Below, piece by piece: positions 60,784 to 64,000 of a stretch of DNA of 64,000 nucleotides. Each line of letters begins with the position of its first letter. The stretch's first letter is position 1. The notes below the pieces were generated by a model. The model was not told the DNA's origin, did no database searches, and worked only from the letters and a program-made list of their open reading frames with translations. Source of the stretch: Acidobacteriota bacterium (GTDB lineage: Bacteria; Acidobacteriota; Aminicenantia; Aminicenantales; Saccharicenantaceae); the NCBI GenBank assembly GCA_028749205.1, contig JAQULR010000005.1, forward strand, positions 1-64,000, in the 5' to 3' direction. A program made the translations under genes and the position numbers.

Positions 60784-61205
60784 TTCTACGACTCTGATTG
60801 CTTGAAATTGCCTTTATTTTCCCTGACTAAGGGTAGATTGTCAATCATCGGGTCAGAAGCTGACCCAGGTCAGGCAGGATCAATCTTGAATAATGCAGCC
60901 CAGACAACCTGAATAAAAAGCCTTGGAGAAAAGCCAGCTCTCTTATATATGGATACGGGTTATTATTAAAAATGATTCTTCTCCCGATTAGTTGATGAAA
61001 AAATGAACGCGTTATTGAATAATTATAAGATTTCATTGAGGCAATCATGGATATTAAGAGCAAAAATATCAGTGAGAGAATATGGAGAAAGCTTTATCTG
61101 TTGTATAGTTGATCTTAACTCTAATGAAAATAAGAACTTATGCATATCTTAAGCTTTTTGCTGGATAAATTTTCATCAACTAATTTGGAGGAGAGCCTTA
61201 AAAAC

Positions 61206-61784
61206 TTAAGCTTTTTGGAAGTCTTCTTCTGAAAAAACCTGAGCTTCAAAAACCTGTAGCTCAACTCCTCGCTTCCATTCATCTGCTGGCAAGCCGGCTT
61301 TGAGACAGCCATGACTGAGATAAGTTTCCAGGTCCCAGCCATATTCCGACGGGACCTGGGGCAGCAGCAGTCCACTGTTATGTCCCTTGCTGATAATTAT
61401 TCCATGCTTGCCAACTACTACTTCCTCTGGCCCGGTGACCTTGTGGGGAGAAGTCAAGACTGAGATCTCAACAGTCAGATCCTGGAGTTCATCTTCTTCA
61501 AGGGGAGGAAATCGGTAGTCTTCAGTGGCTGCAGCCACGGCCATCTCGATTATTGTCTGGTAAAGGGGCTTATAAGGCAGAGGATAACCTATGCAGCCTC
61601 TAAGTTGTCCGTTAACTTTCAGAGTAACAAAAGCCCCCCTTTTTTCCTTAAGCCTGGGATTCTGAACCTGGACTGACAGCAGTTCCCTGTTTTTTAAATA
61701 ATGGATAATGGACTGACGGGCCAGTTGAAGGAGAAACTTTTTTTCCTCATCATTCAGATAATCTGACTTCTCAGTCATCAGCAA
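61206..61784 (-). CDS. AMMECR1 domain protein
   Basis: GAFVTLKVNGQLRGCIGYPLPYKPLYQTIIEMAVAAATEDYRFPPLEEDEL. Confidence 0.93.
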   Translation of the reverse strand: MLMTEKSDYLNDEEKKFLLQLARQSIIHYLKNRELLSVQVQNPRLKEKRGAFVTLKVNGQLRGCIGYPLPYKPLYQTIIEMAVAAATEDYRFPPLEEDELQDLTVEISVLTSPHKVTGPEEVVVGKHGIIISKGHNSGLLLPQVPSEYGWDLETYLSHGCLKAGLPADEWKRGVELQVFEAQVFSEEDFQKA

Positions 61785-62172
61785 CCTCCATTTCCATAAT
61801 TATCTGTCCAAGAGGTTCAAAGAAAAACCTGTGGTCAAAATTTACCAGATAAACCTCAGGCCTTAGCTCTTGCCCAGTTTTTGTTGCCAGGTTTAAAAAT
61901 ATTTTTTCATAAAAAAGTGGATTCAGAACTTTTTTAAGTTCTCTGGATTTAGAATTGAGACTGAATACTCCTAAGATCTCTTTGCCCTGATTTTTTTCCA
62001 CCTGGAAAAAAAACTCGGAATTTAGCAACTGCCTCCAGGACAGAACAAGAATTCTCTCTACGAATAATCCTTGACCAGTTCTTTTCCCCAGCAGATAGCC
62101 CTGTACCTGGCTGCCTGAGAATGATCTAAGAAGCAATTCGTTTAAAGCTTCGCTGAGGATGATTACCTTCAT
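61771..62172 (-). CDS. Hypothetical protein, possibly degenerate JAB/MPN-like
   Basis: MKVIILSEALNELLLRSFSGSQVQGYLLGKRTGQGLFVERIL; overlaps the AMMECR1 gene start by 14 nt. Confidence 0.6.
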   Translation of the reverse strand: MKVIILSEALNELLLRSFSGSQVQGYLLGKRTGQGLFVERILVLSWRQLLNSEFFFQVEKNQGKEILGVFSLNSKSRELKKVLNPLFYEKIFLNLATKTGQELRPEVYLVNFDHRFFFEPLGQIIMEMEVADD

Positions 62173-62272
62173 GTCTCTAACCAAAAAAATTATAGCACAG
62201 CAGCAATCAGGCCAGCAAAAATTTACTTGACCGCTATTTCTGGTTGACATAATATAAGCTTGGCCGGTAGGA

Positions 62273-62899
62273 ATGATAATGAATTACCAGCTAATAGTTG
62301 TCGGTCCACTGGAAACTAACTGCTATCTTTTTTTCTGCCAGGAGACCAGAGAATGTGCCATCATAGATCCAGGAGCTGAGGCTGAAAGGATTTTTCCTAT
62401 AATAACTCAACTGAGTCTAAAACCCATTATTGTTCTAAATACTCATGGCCATGTAGATCACACTGGAGCCAATCTTGAAATGAAAGACAGATATGGGGTA
62501 CCCATAGCTCTGCATCAGAATGACTTGTCTTTACTGGAAGAAAACCTACAACTAGAATTCGAGCTGATGTTAGGAGCTAAGCCCAGCCCCAGACCTGACC
62601 AGATTCTGACTGATGGTGATGAGATTAAAGTTGGGCAGACCAAACTTCAGGTAATTCATACCCCCGGTCATAGCCTTGGCAGTGTTTGTTTTTACACCCC
62701 AGGTTTGCTTTTCTCCGGGGATACCCTGTTTTATGGAGGAGTCGGCCGCACTGATTTGCCTGGGGGTTCCTGGAAGGACCTGATGAACTCTATAAAAAAC
62801 CGGGTCCTGACTTATCCGGATGAGACAATCGTTTTGCCAGGGCACGGTCCAAGGACTACTATTGCTGGGGAAAAAGAATCCAACCCTTTTCTCGAATAA
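62273..62899 (+). CDS. Metallo-beta-lactamase-fold hydrolase (glyoxalase II-like)
   Basis: NCYLFFCQETRECAIIDPG; LNTHGHVDHTGAN; HTPGHSLGSVCFY; LPGHGPRTTI. Confidence 0.94.
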   Translation: MIMNYQLIVVGPLETNCYLFFCQETRECAIIDPGAEAERIFPIITQLSLKPIIVLNTHGHVDHTGANLEMKDRYGVPIALHQNDLSLLEENLQLEFELMLGAKPSPRPDQILTDGDEIKVGQTKLQVIHTPGHSLGSVCFYTPGLLFSGDTLFYGGVGRTDLPGGSWKDLMNSIKNRVLTYPDETIVLPGHGPRTTIAGEKESNPFLE

Positions 62900-63062
62900 A
62901 TAAGCTGTATCGCTGGGATTATTCATAAAACTGAGTAGGTTCCGGTATTTTTAATTATCTTTGATAAGAAAATCGGCAAGGAGAATAATTTAGGGGAATA
63001 AGAAAAAGGCCAGGTATCGTGGATTATTAGTGAATAAATCTGAATAACTGGAAGTGGGTCGA

Positions 63063-63965
63063 ATGAAACCAATAAAACCAAAGCAAGAAGATCTACTCAA
63101 GATATATTGCGATTATTTAGCAGTGGAGAAAGGGCTATCAGCCAATAGCATAAGTTCTTATGCTCTGGATATAAGAAAATTGTTTGATTTTCTTAACAAG
63201 GGGAGCGAGGGTATCCTTAAATTAAAGGAGAAAGACCTGGTTAATTTTATCCATCTTCAGGCTCAATCCGGACTTTCTCCTCGGTCCTTAGCCAGGCTGG
63301 TGTCTTCACTAAAGTCTTTTTTCAAATTTCTGGTGCTGGAAAATTATCTTAATAATAACCCGGCTGAGGGTTTGTCCTCTCCCTCTCTCTGGATGACTCT
63401 GCCAAAGGTCTTGTCAGTAGAAGAAGTGGAAGCTCTGCTGGACAAACCTGACCTGAAAAAACCTCAAGGGATAAGAGACCGGGCCATCTTGGAAATACTT
63501 TATGGTAGCGGGTTGCGAGTCTCAGAATTAATTTCTCTGGAACTCAAGGATCTGAGGTTTTCACAGAGCTTCTTGATCTGCAAGGGCAAAGGAAGTAAAG
63601 AAAGAATTGTTCCCATGGGGCGGTCAGCCTGCCAATGGCTGAAAACCTATTTAGAAGAAGTCAGGCCTCTCTGGGACAAGTATGGCTCGGCAATTCTTTT
63701 TTTAACCAGGCGGGGAAAAGCTTTTACCAGGCAAGGAATCTGGAAAATACTTAAAGGCTACGGTCAGGAAACAGGACTGAGAGATAAAATACATCCCCAT
63801 ATCCTCAGGCATTCCTTTGCTACTCACCTTCTGGAACGCGGGGCAGACTTGCGCTCTGTCCAGATGCTTCTCGGTCACAGTCAGATTACCACTACTCAAA
63901 TATATACCCATGTCAGCCGGCAAAGGCTGAAACAGATTTATGATCGCTTTCATCCGAGGGCTTGA
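63063..63965 (+). CDS. xerD: Tyrosine recombinase XerC/XerD-type
   Basis: Catalytic motifs GSGLRVSEL (R), CKGKGSKER (K), HILRHSFATHLLERG (HxxR), LLGHSQITTTQIYTH (H, Y). Confidence 0.94.
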   Translation: MKPIKPKQEDLLKIYCDYLAVEKGLSANSISSYALDIRKLFDFLNKGSEGILKLKEKDLVNFIHLQAQSGLSPRSLARLVSSLKSFFKFLVLENYLNNNPAEGLSSPSLWMTLPKVLSVEEVEALLDKPDLKKPQGIRDRAILEILYGSGLRVSELISLELKDLRFSQSFLICKGKGSKERIVPMGRSACQWLKTYLEEVRPLWDKYGSAILFLTRRGKAFTRQGIWKILKGYGQETGLRDKIHPHILRHSFATHLLERGADLRSVQMLLGHSQITTTQIYTHVSRQRLKQIYDRFHPRA

Positions 63966-64000
63966 GTTCCACTCAATATCATATTTCCGTAGCTCCACCG

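Overview
This is a gene-dense bacterial chromosomal window. I recognise no mobile elements, CRISPR arrays or rRNA. Most of it is housekeeping: gatC/gatA, rplU-rpmA-obg-nadD-rsfS-rlmH, rsmI, ligA, murB/murA, der, rplM-rpsI-rpsB-tsf-pyrH-frr, lolA and a xerC/D-type recombinase, plus four tRNAs and a tmRNA. The most notable parts are: (i) two separate [NiFe]-hydrogenase loci. One is a NAD-linked HoxFUYH-like set (1-4236, minus, cut by the window edge). The other is a membrane-bound group-4 (Hyc/Hyf-like) hydrogenase (36808-46895, plus). It is preceded by sulfhydrogenase beta/gamma-like electron-input subunits and an FdhF-like protein whose catalytic Sec/Cys, His and Arg positions all appear to be lost, and it is followed directly by two-component signalling genes. 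(ii) A 1541-aa protein with an N-terminal AMP-forming adenylation domain, a long central region I cannot assign, and a C-terminal GNAT acetyltransferase domain. (iii) A eukaryote/mitochondrial-type citrate synthase. (iv) A glutamine-dependent NAD synthetase split into two overlapping genes. (v) A tmRNA with a short predicted tag (AEPVAVAA). The taxon cannot be fixed from the sequence alone. All assignments come from reading motifs and family resemblance by eye; no database search was run.
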